Both the position numbers and the translations under genes were made by a program. A DNA stretch of 62,155 bases from an uncultured Clostridia bacterium (GTDB taxonomy: Bacteria; Bacillota; Clostridia; Christensenellales; Borkfalkiaceae), in contig CANQSR010000013.1 of assembly GCA_947626575.1 (NCBI GenBank), positions 1 to 62,155 of the forward strand. The letters are read 5' to 3'. Each line of letters starts with the position of its first letter. The stretch's first letter is position 1. Shown here one piece after another: positions 9,049-17,870 of the stretch. Below the pieces are notes generated by a model. It was given only the letters and a program-made list of their open reading frames with translations, did not search any database and was not told where the DNA came from.

Positions 9049-10026
9049 TTAGTAGTGGACCTTCTTCTTGCTGACGTACATGTTGATCATCGTAACGATG
9101 AAGATGATCGCGAACAGAATGAGGGCGGCGGCGCTTGCTTTTCCCTGATTGTGGGGAATGGAATCATAAATGAAGCCGACCATCGTGTTGAGCTTGCCCG
9201 GTGCGCCGTATGGCCCCATATCCTCGCCAAAGATACCGACGATGCTCGTATATTCCTTGAAGCCGCCGATGAAGCCCGTGATGACGACGTATGCAATCAT
9301 CGGGGAGAGGAGCGGCACCGTGATGCGCCAGAAGATGCGCCAGCGCGAAGCGCCGTCCACCTTCGCGGCGTCGTAATATTGCTTATCTACATTCTGCAAT
9401 CCGCCCAAGAGTACGAGGATCTTGAAGGGCAACGCGTTCCATACGATGTAGGTGACAAGAACCGCTATATTCGCCCAATAGGAAGAACCCCTATCGATCC
9501 AATTGACGTAATGCCCGCCGAACGCCTCGATGATGGTGTTGATGATCCCGACCGATGTCGGCGGTTTCGCAGGGCTGGGCCAAATCATGCCGAACATCGT
9601 CGCAAAGACCATGCCGATCGCGATGGCGTTGGTGACGTAGGGCAGGAAAAAGACAGTCTGGAAAAACTTCTTCAAGAACTTGATAGAATTGAGCGCGACC
9701 GCGATGAGGAGCGCCAGCATCGTGGAGATGGGCACCGTGAGGACGGTGAGGAGCATCGTATTGCCGAGCGCGGTCAAGAACGAGTTACCCGCCGCGAATA
9801 CGTTGATGAAATTGTTGATGCCGAATTGGTAATGCACATTCTCAAGCATCGATGTCTGGTAATCGTAGCCGACGATGGCGCCCACATCCGGATCCCAGCG
9901 GCACAGGAATGCAATTCTGACCGTATTGATAATGGGCCATACCGTGAACACAAGCAGAAGAATGATCATGGGCAAAAGGTACAGCCACGCTTTCCATTGG
10001 TTTCTCTTTTTGCTTTTTGCTTTCAT
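9049..10026 (-). CDS. CUT1-type ABC permease, MalF-like
   Basis: The 325-residue protein begins with a basic N-terminus and the helix AWLYLLPMIILLLVFTVWP typical of this family. It has six predicted membrane segments and an EAA loop (YYDAAKVDGASRWRIFW, then ITVPLLSP) for contact with the ATPase. AGGAG precedes the ATG, which overlaps the stop of the ATPase gene by four bases (ATGA), a sign of translational coupling. Its partner is the MalG-like permease immediately downstream. Confidence 0.93.
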   Translation of the reverse strand: MKAKSKKRNQWKAWLYLLPMIILLLVFTVWPIINTVRIAFLCRWDPDVGAIVGYDYQTSMLENVHYQFGINNFINVFAAGNSFLTALGNTMLLTVLTVPISTMLALLIAVALNSIKFLKKFFQTVFFLPYVTNAIAIGMVFATMFGMIWPSPAKPPTSVGIINTIIEAFGGHYVNWIDRGSSYWANIAVLVTYIVWNALPFKILVLLGGLQNVDKQYYDAAKVDGASRWRIFWRITVPLLSPMIAYVVITGFIGGFKEYTSIVGIFGEDMGPYGAPGKLNTMVGFIYDSIPHNQGKASAAALILFAIIFIVTMINMYVSKKKVHY

Positions 10027-11318
10027 CTCTTCTCCTCGCTATCCGCGTGATCTTGGGAGCCTGCGCGCTTTTTTCCGAAACGTTTGGACTTCTTCTCTTT
10101 CGCGGCGGCGGGCTTGTCCTTATCGTCGGCTTCGCGCGGGAGCGGACCCTCGTGCGCCGCATACACCTGCCCCTCGGCCGCCATCTCGGCGATCATCGCC
10201 TCGTGCGTTGCGACCTGCTCGCCGAAGTAGACGCGCGCCTCCGTCTCTTTGTTGAAGAGGAACACTTTGTGCTGTTTGAGGGAGAAGCGCACGGTGTCTC
10301 CCGTGATGCTCTTGATCCCGTCCGCGGAGATGATGGAGCGCACGACGGGGTTGAGAGAATTTTCATGCGTCGAGACGACGGAGATATCCCTGCCCATGAC
10401 GTCGATGCCCGAAACCTTGCAGGTGAGGCTGCCCGCGCGGTCGAGGATAAAGCCTTCGGGGCGGATGCCCACATAGACCTCCTGGTCCGCGGCGCCGTCG
10501 ACGTCCATGACGGCTTCTTCGCCGATATAGAGCTTGCCGCCCCGTACCATGCCCGCGAACATATTGATGGGCGGCGCGCCGAGGAACTTCGCGACGAACA
10601 GGTTCGCAGGGTCATCATAGACCCACTGCGGCTTGCCCGTCTGCATGATGACGCCGAGCTTCATGACGACGATGAAATCGGAGATGGACATGGCCTCTTC
10701 CTGGTCGTGCGTGACGAAGATGGTCGTGATGCCCGTATCGCGCTGGATCCTTCTGATCTCTTCGCGGGTCTGCAACCTGAGGCGGGCGTCAAGATTAGAA
10801 AGAGGCTCATCCAAGAGGAGGACGCGCGGCATTTTTACGAGTGCGCGGGCGATGGCAACACGCTGTTGCTGTCCGCCGGACAGCTCGGAGGGTTTGCGGT
10901 TCATATACTCATCGATCTGGACGAGCTTCGCGACCTGCTCCGTACGTGCCAACATCTCCTCTTTGGAGAGCCTTTTTTCACCTTTCAAGTTCTGCAAAGG
11001 AAATAGGATATTCTGTTGTACCGTCAAATGTGGATAGAGTGCGTAATTTTGGAATACGAGGCCTATCCCTCTGTTTTCGGGCGCGAGTTTGGTCACGTCG
11101 TCGTCGCCGAAATAGATCTTGCCCGCCGTGGGTTCCTGCAACCCGCTGATCATGAACAGCGTGGTGCTTTTCCCGCAACCGGAGGGACCCAAAAGGCCGA
11201 TGAGCTTGCCGTCGGGGATCTCTAAATTGAAATCGTTGACGGCGACCACTTCGGCGCCCGCGTCCTTTTTGTTACGGCTCGGAAAGATTTTTGTGAGATG
11301 CTGCAGTACAACTTTCAT
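10023..11318 (-). CDS. ABC importer ATPase (MsmX/UgpC type)
   Basis: This 431-residue ATPase has Walker A GPSGCGKST, the signature LSGGQQQR, Walker B VLLLDEPLSNLD and switch-His TIFVTHDQEEAM. These are followed by a C-terminal regulatory (TOBE/MalK-like) domain at about residues 240-370. It ends with an unusual ~45-residue Lys/Glu-rich tail not seen in standard MsmX. It powers the importer encoded directly downstream and is the first gene of that cluster. AAGGA lies 6 bases before the ATG. Many Firmicutes use one shared MsmX for several CUT1 importers; here the ATPase is embedded in the operon. Confidence 0.93.
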   Translation of the reverse strand: MKVVLQHLTKIFPSRNKKDAGAEVVAVNDFNLEIPDGKLIGLLGPSGCGKSTTLFMISGLQEPTAGKIYFGDDDVTKLAPENRGIGLVFQNYALYPHLTVQQNILFPLQNLKGEKRLSKEEMLARTEQVAKLVQIDEYMNRKPSELSGGQQQRVAIARALVKMPRVLLLDEPLSNLDARLRLQTREEIRRIQRDTGITTIFVTHDQEEAMSISDFIVVMKLGVIMQTGKPQWVYDDPANLFVAKFLGAPPINMFAGMVRGGKLYIGEEAVMDVDGAADQEVYVGIRPEGFILDRAGSLTCKVSGIDVMGRDISVVSTHENSLNPVVRSIISADGIKSITGDTVRFSLKQHKVFLFNKETEARVYFGEQVATHEAMIAEMAAEGQVYAAHEGPLPREADDKDKPAAAKEKKSKRFGKKRAGSQDHADSEEKR

Positions 11319-11401
11319 AAGTCTTCCTTTTCTGTCGTGTTTTTATTTATTTGGGACCCTTTTCAAAAGTCAGTATCCGCATTGCGCGCGGAAATCATCG
11401 G

Positions 11402-12259
11402 TCATAGCCCTTCTTTTTCATCTGCGGCCGCTTGCTTTGCAAGTTCCGCCCTGTGTTCGTCGCGCTCCTCTTCGGAGGCATACATCTTCTGCAATTTCAT
11501 GTCTGCCGCGACCGTTCCCGCGATGACGTCGTGGATGGGCGTTTTGTTCTTGGTCGCCAGAAAGAGGATGACGTTGAGAAGGACGATGCCCGCGAACAGG
11601 ATGATTGCAAGCAGGCCGAGTCCCCCGAAGAAAAAGAGGAACACGAGCAACACGGGAAACATCGTCTCGATGGCAAATTTTCCGAGAATCGTGCGTGCGA
11701 AGAGCGGGACCCCCGTGACCTTGACGCAATCGGGGCGCACCAGACAGATCCCGAATATCTTTTTGCCGACCGTCTGCCCGTTTTTGAGGGCTAAGGGAAC
11801 GATAAACTCCAAAATGAGGTAGGAAAGCAGCAGCCCGACGGAGACCATCATGAACAGCAGGTTATACACGTATTCATACTGCAAGTTGACCTGCGAGACG
11901 GGCGGGAGCGCAAGATACGCTTCATACGCCTGCGCCGTTTCGGCATCCTTGCCTTCCGAATCGGCCAACGCTTTGATGACGTCCCCGATCTCGGCCGCGG
12001 CGCCGTCCTTGGTGACGGTGTAGCCTTCCTCGCTTTCCTCGTAAGTAAAGCCGTAAAACTCCGCAACGTCCGCGATGTGGTCCTTGCGGAAGTCCTCCCA
12101 TGCGGTGTAATACTCGGTGGCGAGCTGTTGCTGGGCATCGAAACCTGCGATGAGAGAAATGCAGAACATGAAGCCCGTCGTGAGGACCGCGAGCAGGATG
12201 GCGTCCAACAGCCATGCCGAAGCTCTCTTTACGATCCCGATCCTTTTTAATTCATACAT
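11402..12259 (-). CDS. RDD-family membrane protein
   Basis: The 285-residue protein has the RDD pattern. An N-terminal KRASAWLLDAILLAVL helix carries the Arg/Asp signature, and a later NGQTVGKKIFGICLV segment is followed by two more hydrophobic helices. A ~95-residue soluble stretch, rich in Asp/Glu and Tyr, separates the first and second helices, longer than in minimal RDD proteins. The C-terminus is charged. RDD proteins are poorly characterised; some act in ion or compatible-solute transport, so no substrate is assigned. GGAG lies 8 bases before the ATG, and the gene has its own promoter at 12320-12348. The importer ATPase starts 83 bp downstream, so read-through into the ABC genes is likely. 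Confidence 0.85.
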   Translation of the reverse strand: MYELKRIGIVKRASAWLLDAILLAVLTTGFMFCISLIAGFDAQQQLATEYYTAWEDFRKDHIADVAEFYGFTYEESEEGYTVTKDGAAAEIGDVIKALADSEGKDAETAQAYEAYLALPPVSQVNLQYEYVYNLLFMMVSVGLLLSYLILEFIVPLALKNGQTVGKKIFGICLVRPDCVKVTGVPLFARTILGKFAIETMFPVLLVFLFFFGGLGLLAIILFAGIVLLNVILFLATKNKTPIHDVIAGTVAADMKLQKMYASEEERDEHRAELAKQAAADEKEGL

Positions 12260-12319
12260 TCCGTAAACTCCGGGGGATGCGGCGGCTCCGCTTCCCCTCC
12301 CGACTGCTCCACATTTCCG

Positions 12320-12348
12320 ATTATATCACACTTCGGAAAAATAGGCAA
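12320..12348 (-). promoter_or_regulatory. Sigma-A-type promoter for the RDD gene
   Basis: On the minus strand TTGCCT (12343-12348), a 17-bp spacer and TATAAT (12320-12325) give a start site near 12313, about 55 bp before the RDD start codon. The -10 is perfect and the -35 matches 4 of 6 positions. Confidence 0.75.
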
Positions 12349-12419
12349 TTGTTTCGACGAGAATTTCTTCCGCGAAAATGCAAATTTTTTTTGTCCGCGC
12401 AAAAGCCCGCCCGCTCCGT

Positions 12420-13016
12420 TTACACAGTGAACCGATAGGCGTATTCCACGCGGTTGCCGTCGGCATCGAGGTAACCGATGTTGATATCAAAGAGATATTC
12501 GAGGAAGGTCGCTTCCACTTTCATATCCGTGCAGACGATTTCCGTACCCAAAAATCCCGCGGCGTCCGTGACGTCCGCCCGCAGCATCACGCCCGTGAGC
12601 TGCGCGTTTGTGAAGTATTCTTTGCGGAAACGAAGTCCACGCACGGCGGCAGGCAACGCCGCCTCCCCCGTCGCGGAGATAAGTTCGCCGCCGCGGTAGA
12701 CCGCTTCGCCCGTGAGCGTGTACGGCGCAAACTCCCCGTCCGCACCCGCTGCGCTCCCTTCGGGATCGATGGCGGGAAAGCGTTCCACCGAATAGGAGAC
12801 CTTCTTGTCCCCTTCGGCGTCCGTGATGATATAACTGCTTGTCAGGCTGAGATCTTCCGAAAACGTTGTCGTTACGGTCAGGGCGACCTCGGAATAGTCC
12901 GCCTGCAACATCTTGTTGAGGGCTTCGTACGGGTCGTCCGCGGAAGCGGGTCCCCCGCAGGCGCAGAGCGCCGCCGCAGAGAGCGCGAGCGCAAGTATGG
13001 AAAGGAACTTCTTCAT
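12420..13016 (-). CDS. Small uncharacterised lipoprotein, last gene of the deo-type operon
   Basis: This 198-residue protein starts MKKFLSIL with a lipobox LCAC. The ATG at 13016 is preferred because GGGAGG sits 9 bases upstream. An ATG two codons earlier (13022) would overlap the preceding stop codon as ATGA but leaves only 3 bases from the ribosome site. The mature part looks all-beta (alternating hydrophobics, many Thr/Val/Tyr) with no cysteine or catalytic motif I recognise; a LolA-like fold is conceivable but unsupported. Co-transcription with secreted nuclease and nucleotidase genes suggests a surface accessory role (inference). Confidence 0.8.
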   Translation of the reverse strand: MKKFLSILALALSAAALCACGGPASADDPYEALNKMLQADYSEVALTVTTTFSEDLSLTSSYIITDAEGDKKVSYSVERFPAIDPEGSAAGADGEFAPYTLTGEAVYRGGELISATGEAALPAAVRGLRFRKEYFTNAQLTGVMLRADVTDAAGFLGTEIVCTDMKVEATFLEYLFDINIGYLDADGNRVEYAYRFTV

Positions 13017-13018
13017 GT

Positions 13019-14188
13019 TCATTGTCCTCCCCCGCCTAACAGGCCGCCCGCCGCGCCGAGCGCGCCGTCCTCCGCACGCTTTGCCGCGCCGTTGCATGCC
13101 GCCACGGCCTCGTTGAATTCACGCACGGCGGCTTCGAACTTGTCCGCGTCCTCTTCCGCCGCCTGCCGCTGGGTCTCGGTGAGCGCACGGTATGCGGCCG
13201 CCGCCCTTTGCAGGGAGGCATACTGCGCCGCAAGGCTCCCCTCTTGCACGATGGAGCCGACCGCCGCATGGAAGGCCGCGGCCGCCGCGGGGTCCCCGTC
13301 GGGGGGATCGGCGCTCTCCCAGATCTTGCCCGCATATTCGGGATGGTCGATATAGGGATTGCGGTTGCCCTGGACTTTATACGCCTCTTCGTTGCGCGTT
13401 CTCTCGATGGCGTCCACGGGGTCGAGTTCGTTCCATTCGAGAAGAAGTCCGATTGCCGCCTCCTCGCTCGAAGCCGAGACGATATCCGTAAAGCGCAGGG
13501 TGCCGAAGTACCGCTCCACATTGTCGCCGCGCGCGCCGTTGGTGGAGCCGTACACGTTGGCATAGGTATTATAATGGGTATAGACGTACAGGACGATGCG
13601 CGCGACGTCGCCCTTGACGTCATCGAGCGGCTCAAAGACGTTCCCCGCCTGACGGCCGCCGGGTTTGGAATTGTTTCCGTCCGTCGTCTTGGAATACACC
13701 TCGCCGCCGTTCGCCGCTTCGCCGAATTTCTTGTTGCCGCGCGCGCCGTTCAGCGTGACTTCCGAGGGACGGATATGGTGCATGTCCGCGCCGCCGCCCT
13801 CCGTTCCCCAAAGCCCGTTCGAACAGGCTTTGGGCCACACGTGTTCGCGGTTCCATGTGCCTTGGTTCTTCGGGGTCGAAATGTCGTTGATATAGTACTC
13901 GATCGTCTCGTGCGTATAAAATTCCACGACGCCCTTTTCGCCGTTCAGGGCGGGATCGGTGTTCTTCGTGTTGTCCCTGCATTCACTGTAACTGCTGTAA
14001 TGGGTATGCGTCGTGGTGATGAGGTCGTGGAGCTGGCCCAAGAGCTGTGTGCCGCCCGCCGCGGTGACGGGCGCATAATAGTCCGCATCCGCCGCATACG
14101 CGGCCGAAAGGCAGAACGGCCCCGCGAGCGCGCCCGCGATGAAGGCGGCGCAGACGGCCGTAAGCAGTATTTTTCCCGTTTTACGCAT
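13019..14188 (-). CDS. Secreted endonuclease I family nuclease
   Basis: The 389-residue protein has a cleavable-type signal peptide (KTGKILLTAVCAAFIAGALA, ending AAYAAD). An Endonuclease_1 domain (His-Me finger superfamily) follows at about residues 45-300. Diagnostic residues are the YSSYSECRD segment, WNREHVWPKAC with the catalytic His, and ADMHHIRPSEVTLNGARGN for metal binding. Members cut double-stranded DNA and some cut RNA, outside the cell. The last ~80 residues are Ala/Glu-rich and probably helical. The start overlaps the thymidine kinase stop by 8 bases, and GAGGGGGG lies 5 bases upstream, so it is translated from the same message as cytoplasmic nucleoside enzymes. No membrane anchor is seen, so the product may be released. 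Confidence 0.92.
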   Translation of the reverse strand: MRKTGKILLTAVCAAFIAGALAGPFCLSAAYAADADYYAPVTAAGGTQLLGQLHDLITTTHTHYSSYSECRDNTKNTDPALNGEKGVVEFYTHETIEYYINDISTPKNQGTWNREHVWPKACSNGLWGTEGGGADMHHIRPSEVTLNGARGNKKFGEAANGGEVYSKTTDGNNSKPGGRQAGNVFEPLDDVKGDVARIVLYVYTHYNTYANVYGSTNGARGDNVERYFGTLRFTDIVSASSEEAAIGLLLEWNELDPVDAIERTRNEEAYKVQGNRNPYIDHPEYAGKIWESADPPDGDPAAAAAFHAAVGSIVQEGSLAAQYASLQRAAAAYRALTETQRQAAEEDADKFEAAVREFNEAVAACNGAAKRAEDGALGAAGGLLGGGGQ

Positions 14189-14780
14189 GGGCGCCCCCCT
14201 CTTTTTCCTGTTCTGCGCGCATCCTCAGCCAGCATTTTCTGCACATGGCAACATAGCGGTCGTTGCCGCCGAGAAGCACCTGCGAACCCTCCGTGACGAT
14301 CCTGCCGCTGTCATCCAGCCGCGCGTTGACGGTGGCCTTGGCGCCGCACGTGCAAACGGACTTGATCTCGCTGATGGATTCGGCGATCTCGAAGAGCCGC
14401 TTGCTCCCCGGAAAGAGATGGGTGGTGAAGTCGGTGGAGAGACCGAAACACAGCACGGGGATATTCTTTTGGATGACGATATCCGCGAGCTGGTCCACCT
14501 GCGCGGGGGTAAGGAATTGGCACTCGTCCACGATGACGACCTGACAATCGGCATGTTTTTCGGCGTACAGGCGGAAGAGGTCCTCCTTTTCCCCCACGGC
14601 GAGGGCGTCCTGCATGAGGCCGATGCGCGATTTGACGACGGACGCTCCGTCGCGGGTATCCACGGCGGGTTTCAGCAGCAACACTTTCATGTTGCGCTCT
14701 TCGTAATTGAATTTGGTGATGAGCGCCTGCGCCGTCTTGGAACAGCCCATCGCCCCGAACTTGAAATATAATTTCGCCAT
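14181..14780 (-). CDS. tdk: Thymidine kinase
   Basis: The 199-residue type II thymidine kinase phosphorylates thymidine (and deoxyuridine) with ATP, feeding dTTP synthesis. It shows the P-loop variant FGAMGCSKTAQAL, the catalytic VIVDECQFL, a lasso-like segment, and four zinc cysteines in two pairs (CTCGAK and MCRKC). The ATG at 14780 gives the usual family start MAKLYFKFG; a GTG six codons upstream (14798) is the alternative. It follows the pyrimidine phosphorylase gene by 27 bp and overlaps the endonuclease gene. The operon therefore both degrades and salvages thymidine. Confidence 0.93.
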   Translation of the reverse strand: MAKLYFKFGAMGCSKTAQALITKFNYEERNMKVLLLKPAVDTRDGASVVKSRIGLMQDALAVGEKEDLFRLYAEKHADCQVVIVDECQFLTPAQVDQLADIVIQKNIPVLCFGLSTDFTTHLFPGSKRLFEIAESISEIKSVCTCGAKATVNARLDDSGRIVTEGSQVLLGGNDRYVAMCRKCWLRMRAEQEKEGGAHA

Positions 14781-14807
14781 AACTCTTTTGTGATGCACCC
14801 GCAGGTG

Positions 14808-16109
14808 TTACTCCACGATCCCGTAAACGAGCGGCTCCTGCTCAGGAGGGCGATCGCCCAACGAAGTGGCCGCAAGCAGAATGCGCTCCGCGGAGGCGAA
14901 GGCGGCGGCATTCTCCGAATACAGCGTTGCGATCTCTCCGCCCGCGCGGACGAAGTCGCCCGTCTTTTTGCGCAGGATGATGCCTGCGGAAAAATCTATC
15001 CTGTCCTCGGCGGTGTTGCGGCCCGCGCCGAGCGCGAGGCTCGCAAGGCCGTATGCCTCGGTATCCACCTTGGTGATATACCCCTCCGCCTTGCTCAAAA
15101 CGGCGTGGGAATACCTCGCCTTGGGGAAGCGCGAAGGGTCCTCGATGAGCCTCACATCGCCGCCCTGCGCCGCAACGGTCTCCATAAATTTTCTCAGGGC
15201 GCTGCCATCCTCGATGGCACGCCGCGCAAGGCGTTTGGCCTCATCGGGGGTACCCATGCCCGCAAGAGACAGCATGTAAGCGGCGAGCGTGAGGCAGACT
15301 TCGGTGAGATCCGAAGGCCCGCGGCCGCGCAATGTCTCCACCGCTTCGATGACTTCGAGGGAGTTGCCGATGGCATAGCCGAGCGGCCTATCCATATTGG
15401 TGATGAGGGCGACCATCTTCTTGCCCGCGCCCCTTCCGATATCCACCATGAGCCGCGCGAGCGCCTTGCTCTCCTTCACAGTCTTCATGAAGGAACCGCT
15501 TCCCGTCTTGACGTCGAGGACGATGCAATCGTCGTCGGCGGCGAGTTTTTTGCCCATGATGCTCGAAGCGATGAGCGGCATGCTGTCCACCGTGGCGGTG
15601 ACGTCGCGGAGGGCATAGAGCTTTTTATCCGCGGGGGCAAACTGTTTGCTCTGCCCCACGATGGCAAGGCCGATATCGTTGACTTGCGAGACGAACTCCG
15701 CATCCGTAAGGGTGGTGCGGAAGCCTTCGATGGATTCGAGTTTATCCACGGTGCCGCCCGTGTGGCCGAGGCCGCGGCCGCTCATCTTGGCGACCTTGAC
15801 GCCGTACGAGGCGACGATGGGCGCGACGACGAGGCTGGTCTTATCCCCCACGCCGCCCGTCGAGTGCTTATCCACGCGGATGCCGCGGATGGCGGAGGAA
15901 TCGAGTTTCTCGCCCGAATCGCGCACGGCATACGTAAGATCGCAGGTCTCCCGCACCGTCATGCCCCTGAAATAGATGGCCATGCACAGCGCGGAGATCT
16001 GGTAATCGGGGATACTGCCGTCGGTGACGCCCCCGATGAAATACTTGATCTCCTCGGCGGAAAGTTCTCCGCCGTCCCGCTTCTTTTTGATGATGTCGTA
16101 TGCCCGCAT
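14808..16109 (-). CDS. pdp: Pyrimidine-nucleoside phosphorylase
   Basis: The 433-residue enzyme splits thymidine, uridine or deoxyuridine with phosphate, releasing base and (deoxy)ribose-1-phosphate. Signature segments are the phosphate-binding VDKHSTGGVGDKTSL and KMSGRGLGHTGGTVDKLES near residues 80-120, plus the DGSGSF-like TGSGSFM segment near 190. The N-terminal MRAYDIIKKKRDGGELS is typical of Firmicute Pdp, which is broader than the thymidine-only DeoA; length cannot separate the two with certainty. GGGGAG lies just before the ATG. Its product is passed to phosphopentomutase (DeoB), encoded three genes upstream. Confidence 0.94.
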   Translation of the reverse strand: MRAYDIIKKKRDGGELSAEEIKYFIGGVTDGSIPDYQISALCMAIYFRGMTVRETCDLTYAVRDSGEKLDSSAIRGIRVDKHSTGGVGDKTSLVVAPIVASYGVKVAKMSGRGLGHTGGTVDKLESIEGFRTTLTDAEFVSQVNDIGLAIVGQSKQFAPADKKLYALRDVTATVDSMPLIASSIMGKKLAADDDCIVLDVKTGSGSFMKTVKESKALARLMVDIGRGAGKKMVALITNMDRPLGYAIGNSLEVIEAVETLRGRGPSDLTEVCLTLAAYMLSLAGMGTPDEAKRLARRAIEDGSALRKFMETVAAQGGDVRLIEDPSRFPKARYSHAVLSKAEGYITKVDTEAYGLASLALGAGRNTAEDRIDFSAGIILRKKTGDFVRAGGEIATLYSENAAAFASAERILLAATSLGDRPPEQEPLVYGIVE

Positions 16110-16118
16110 AGTCTCCCC

Positions 16119-17861
16119 CTATCTTGCCCAATTGCCCGCGCGGATGAAATCGGCGAGCAGGTCTCTCGCATACAAGCCCTTAATACGGTCGATCTCGGTG
16201 ATGTTGTTCCACTTGTAGCTCGAAGTATAGCTGTCGACGATGATGTAGTAGTCCTTTGCGTTGTCCACTTCCGCCGCCTTGACCGTCGTATAGATGTGGT
16301 AGGACGTGCGGCCGAGGAATTTGACGAGATCGCTCCCCTTGACCCGCCCAAGCACGATGTCGTTATCGAAGGGCAGAAGGGCGAAGAGGTCGGCATACGA
16401 GACCTCGCCCGCCTTGAGATTCTTGGGACTGCGCACGTTGAGATATCCGCCGCCGCACGCGATCTGATAGTCTTTCCACTGCTCCAAGCCCTTTTCATAG
16501 TACAGCTTGGCGACTTGGTTCAAAATGGTCTTATCATCGCGCTTTGCCGAGGTGGAGCCGAGAACGGCATAGGGGTCGTCATCCTGGAAATATTTCCCGA
16601 ACAGCTCCTCCACCACGGGGTCATCTTCGAGTTTGCTGTTTGCATAGACGTTGGTCCCAAGCATACGGGGCGTCACGGTGTAGTCCTTCGTGACGGTGTT
16701 GAAGGAGACCTCCGCACAGCTCACGCCGCTGTTCTCGCCGCCACCCTGCATGTGATAAATGCCGAATTCGTCTTGCAGGATATATTTTTGGTGGGTATGC
16801 GCCTCGAACACGAGGTCAACATAGCCGTCCGAGAGAGCGGTATCGTACCATGCCATATCCGCATTGGCGACGGAACTGACGCCCGAAGAGGAAAATCCGC
16901 TCCCGCCGTCGTGGATGGAGTAGACGATGAAGTCGCATTCCTCCTCGGTGCGCAGACGCACCGCCTCCGTCTTGACGAGGGCGGTAAGAGACGTTCCCGT
17001 CGCGAAGGAAAGCCCGCTCTGGAATTCCCCCGAAATGGAGCTGAGGCAATCGCCGATGGCGCCGATGACGCCTATTTTCACGCCGCCACGCTCCACCACC
17101 GTGGAGGCCTTGCAATAGTCCGGTTTCCTGCCGTTGTAGGTGACGTTGATGCCGAGGAAGGGAAACGCGGCGAGTTCGCTGTTGGGCGTAAGCACATCGG
17201 GTCCCCAATCGAACTCGTGGTTACCGAGCGTCATGGAGACGAAGCCCATATCGTTCATCCACTCCGTCATGAGCTGTCCCCTGTTCAGGGAGGACTCCGC
17301 CGTCCCCTGCCACATATCGCCCGACGAGAGCAGGATCTCCTCCTGCGCCGTATCCGCATACTGCGTCTTCATATACGTCGTAAACTCATCCACGCCGGGC
17401 TGGCTGCCGCTATCCTTGAATCTGCCGTGCAGGTCGTTGACGCCATAGAACGCGAGCGTCATGTTCACGCTCTCGCCGCCCACGTCGCAGATGCCGTCCC
17501 CGTTGACGTCGCTGTGGGCGTGATCGGGATCCACCTGCGCCGCATGATAGGTCTGGGTCGCGGAAAAGTCGCTGTCGTCATAGCCCGCCCTGCCGCTGAC
17601 TGCCTTTACTTTGAGGCTCTGCCCGTCGCTGAGCTGCACGCTCAGCCCGTCGGTCACCTGTTCTGCGCCGCCGTCGATGACGTAGACATAATAGAGCGCC
17701 GATCCGACCTCGTTCCAGACGGCAAGGCCGCTGCTGCCGATGACGACTTCGGGCGGGGGGCCGATCTTGGGTCTCTCCGAAACGCAACCGGCGAGCGCCG
17801 CGCAGGTAAACAGCGCGGCCATGACGAAGGTGAAGAAGCGCAAATAAATTTTTTTCATCAT
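16119..17861 (-). CDS. Surface 5'-nucleotidase / metallophosphatase lipoprotein (UshA type)
   Basis: The 580-residue lipoprotein (LAGC lipobox near residue 25) has three parts. The first is an Ig/FN3-like N-terminal domain (about 30-120). Next is a short Ca2+-loop-like DVNGDGICDVGG. Then comes a two-domain 5'-nucleotidase. The metallophosphatase motifs are visible: GVNDLHGRF, LSSGDMWQGT, TLGNHEFDWG and EAHTHQKY. The C-terminal nucleotide-binding domain carries ALLPFDNDIVLGRVKGSDL. It should dephosphorylate nucleotides outside the membrane so that nucleosides can enter the cell. It is encoded between cdd and pdp with gaps of 9 bp on each side, clear evidence for a shared message. Family members vary (2',3'-cyclic phosphodiesterase, UDP-sugar hydrolase), so exact substrate preference is open. 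Confidence 0.92.
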   Translation of the reverse strand: MMKKIYLRFFTFVMAALFTCAALAGCVSERPKIGPPPEVVIGSSGLAVWNEVGSALYYVYVIDGGAEQVTDGLSVQLSDGQSLKVKAVSGRAGYDDSDFSATQTYHAAQVDPDHAHSDVNGDGICDVGGESVNMTLAFYGVNDLHGRFKDSGSQPGVDEFTTYMKTQYADTAQEEILLSSGDMWQGTAESSLNRGQLMTEWMNDMGFVSMTLGNHEFDWGPDVLTPNSELAAFPFLGINVTYNGRKPDYCKASTVVERGGVKIGVIGAIGDCLSSISGEFQSGLSFATGTSLTALVKTEAVRLRTEEECDFIVYSIHDGGSGFSSSGVSSVANADMAWYDTALSDGYVDLVFEAHTHQKYILQDEFGIYHMQGGGENSGVSCAEVSFNTVTKDYTVTPRMLGTNVYANSKLEDDPVVEELFGKYFQDDDPYAVLGSTSAKRDDKTILNQVAKLYYEKGLEQWKDYQIACGGGYLNVRSPKNLKAGEVSYADLFALLPFDNDIVLGRVKGSDLVKFLGRTSYHIYTTVKAAEVDNAKDYYIIVDSYTSSYKWNNITEIDRIKGLYARDLLADFIRAGNWAR

Positions 17862-17870
17862 ACAGGTCTC

